Assembly: GCA_900764115.1 (NCBI GenBank)
Contig: CAAFMR010000274.1
Span: forward strand, 1 to 7,602
Length of the DNA stretch: 7,602 nt
From: Clostridia bacterium
Lineage (GTDB): Bacteria; Bacillota; Clostridia; Oscillospirales; Acutalibacteraceae
Reading direction: 5' to 3'
In this document: positions 7,169 to 7,602 of the stretch, piece by piece
Layout: each line of letters begins with the position of its first letter
Numbering within the stretch: the stretch's first letter is position 1
Made by a program: the position numbers and the translations under genes
Notes under the pieces: model-generated
Told to the model about the DNA's origin: nothing
Seen by the model: the letters and a program-made list of their open reading frames with translations, nothing else
Databases searched by the model: none

Positions 7169-7472
7169 TATATTTCTTCCAAATTCTGTATTACATTACG
7201 ATCTTACCGGGTATACTCAAGTTTCATTACGGGAATCTGCGGCTGGTGCTGGGCATGATCAATGGTCGCAAACCGACGCAAGTGCTCACGGGAAGTCTTA
7301 CTTATACGCTCTTCCGATAGAATATTGACCGATAATGTGTTTGAGTTTGATACAAATGCAATAGTTCTGATGTTCAGTTTTGGTATGGTGCACCTTGCCG
7401 TTTGGCTTATCGAGGAAAAGGTGTTTTTCAGAAGGACGTTTTAATGAGATCAAAGCCCAATAAAGCGAAAAA
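7169..7472. other. AT-rich intergenic stretch without a convincing gene
   Basis: Between the regulator's promoter and the next terminator I find no supported gene. A 60-codon open frame (7262-7444, +) has no ribosome binding site or recognisable domain. Two copies of CATTACG (7194-7200 and 7225-7231) sit 31 bp apart upstream of the regulator's promoter. The base composition differs from the GC-rich operon, as in a region boundary or an old insertion scar (inference). Confidence 0.5.
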
Positions 7473-7500
7473 TCCCCGTACCTCTTGCGAAGTACGGGGA
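7468..7500 (-). terminator. Rho-independent terminator of the right-edge gene
   Basis: On the minus strand a 9-bp stem (TCCCCGTAC with GTACGGGGA; 7492-7500 with 7473-7481) and a 10-nt loop are followed by TTTTT (complement of 7468-7472). It begins 13 nt past the stop of the partial gene at 7514, as expected for that gene's terminator. Confidence 0.85.
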
Positions 7501-7513
7501 GGAGCGTGATATT

Positions 7514-7602
7514 TTATTTCTCCAGCCGTGCGGTGAGCTTTTGCACGGCTGTTTGGAACCTTTCAAGAGGTGTCAATGTTATCAGCAGCGGGTCGCCCTC
7601 AC
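7514..7602 (-). CDS. Unidentified protein, C-terminal 28 residues only
   Basis: On the minus strand the frame E-G-D-P-L-L-I-T-L-T-P-L-E-R-F-Q-T-A-V-Q-K-L-T-A-R-L-E-K then TAA runs in from the right edge; the start is outside the window. The tail reads as an amphipathic helix, and a good Rho-independent terminator follows 13 nt later, which together support a real gene end. The other two minus-strand frames here contain stops. I do not recognise the family. It contains a perfect 9-bp inverted repeat (7523-7551) just before the stop. It is transcribed in the same direction as the AraC-type gene, but the terminator separates the two. Confidence 0.65.
   Translation of the reverse strand, partial: EGDPLLITLTPLERFQTAVQKLTARLEK

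Noticed and set aside
7262..7444. 60-codon plus-strand open frame in the AT-rich stretch
   Set aside because: No ribosome binding site, no recognisable domain, and it lies in a region of odd composition. A hydrophobic segment near the end is not enough to call a gene.
7444..7509. 21-codon frame starting in a TAATG overlap after the 60-codon frame
   Set aside because: It runs straight through the terminator hairpin at 7473-7500, which is better explained as the 3' end of the minus-strand gene at the right edge.
1..7602. CRISPR array, tRNA/rRNA genes or insertion-sequence transposase
   Set aside because: No regularly spaced repeats other than the two protein modules, no cloverleaf or rRNA stretches, and no transposase motifs were seen.

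Overview
The window looks like a carbohydrate-use locus from a Gram-positive gut or rumen Clostridium-type bacterium (Oscillospiraceae/Ruminococcus-like). The evidence is strong AGGAGG-type ribosome binding sites, a C-terminal type I dockerin on a secreted protein, CUT1-type sugar ABC permeases with no local ATPase, and an AraC-type regulator. The genus cannot be fixed from the sequence alone. The main gene block is GC-rich; the right-hand end (about 7126-7470) is clearly more AT-rich.

Layout, left to right. 1-741 (+) is the 3' part of an ABC sugar permease of the UgpA/LacF/MalF type, with its start outside the window. 743-1615 (+) is the partner permease of the MalG/LacG type. 1679-4321 (+) is an 880-residue secreted protein made of several beta-sandwich, carbohydrate-binding-like modules. 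Two of these are a recent tandem duplication, and the protein ends in a dockerin. 4409-6112 (+) is a 567-residue protein without a signal peptide. It looks like an alpha/alpha-toroid enzyme with a beta-rich C-terminal domain, resembling heparinase/alginate-lyase or glycoside-hydrolase architecture; its family is not identified. These four genes share a strand and close spacing and are probably one operon. Hairpins lie in the 1616-1678 and 4322-4408 gaps and could set different expression levels for transporter, secreted protein and enzyme.

On the minus strand, 6262-7110 encodes a cupin plus helix-turn-helix AraC-family regulator. It converges on the operon, and the two blocks are separated by a good Rho-independent terminator (about 6157-6212) for the regulator. 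Its promoter is readable at 7140-7168 (TTGCAA, 17 bp, TATACT). Beyond it is an AT-rich stretch without a convincing gene, then a terminator and the last 28 codons of an unidentified minus-strand gene at the right edge.

Working model (inference): a glycan is held at the cell surface or in a cellulosome-like complex by the non-catalytic dockerin protein. Its oligosaccharides are imported by the ABC transporter, whose binding protein is presumably upstream and whose ATPase is presumably shared and encoded elsewhere. They are then cut in the cytoplasm by the toroid enzyme, with the AraC-type protein sensing a sugar. The most interesting points are the apparently catalysis-free dockerin protein with duplicated modules and the unidentified toroid enzyme.
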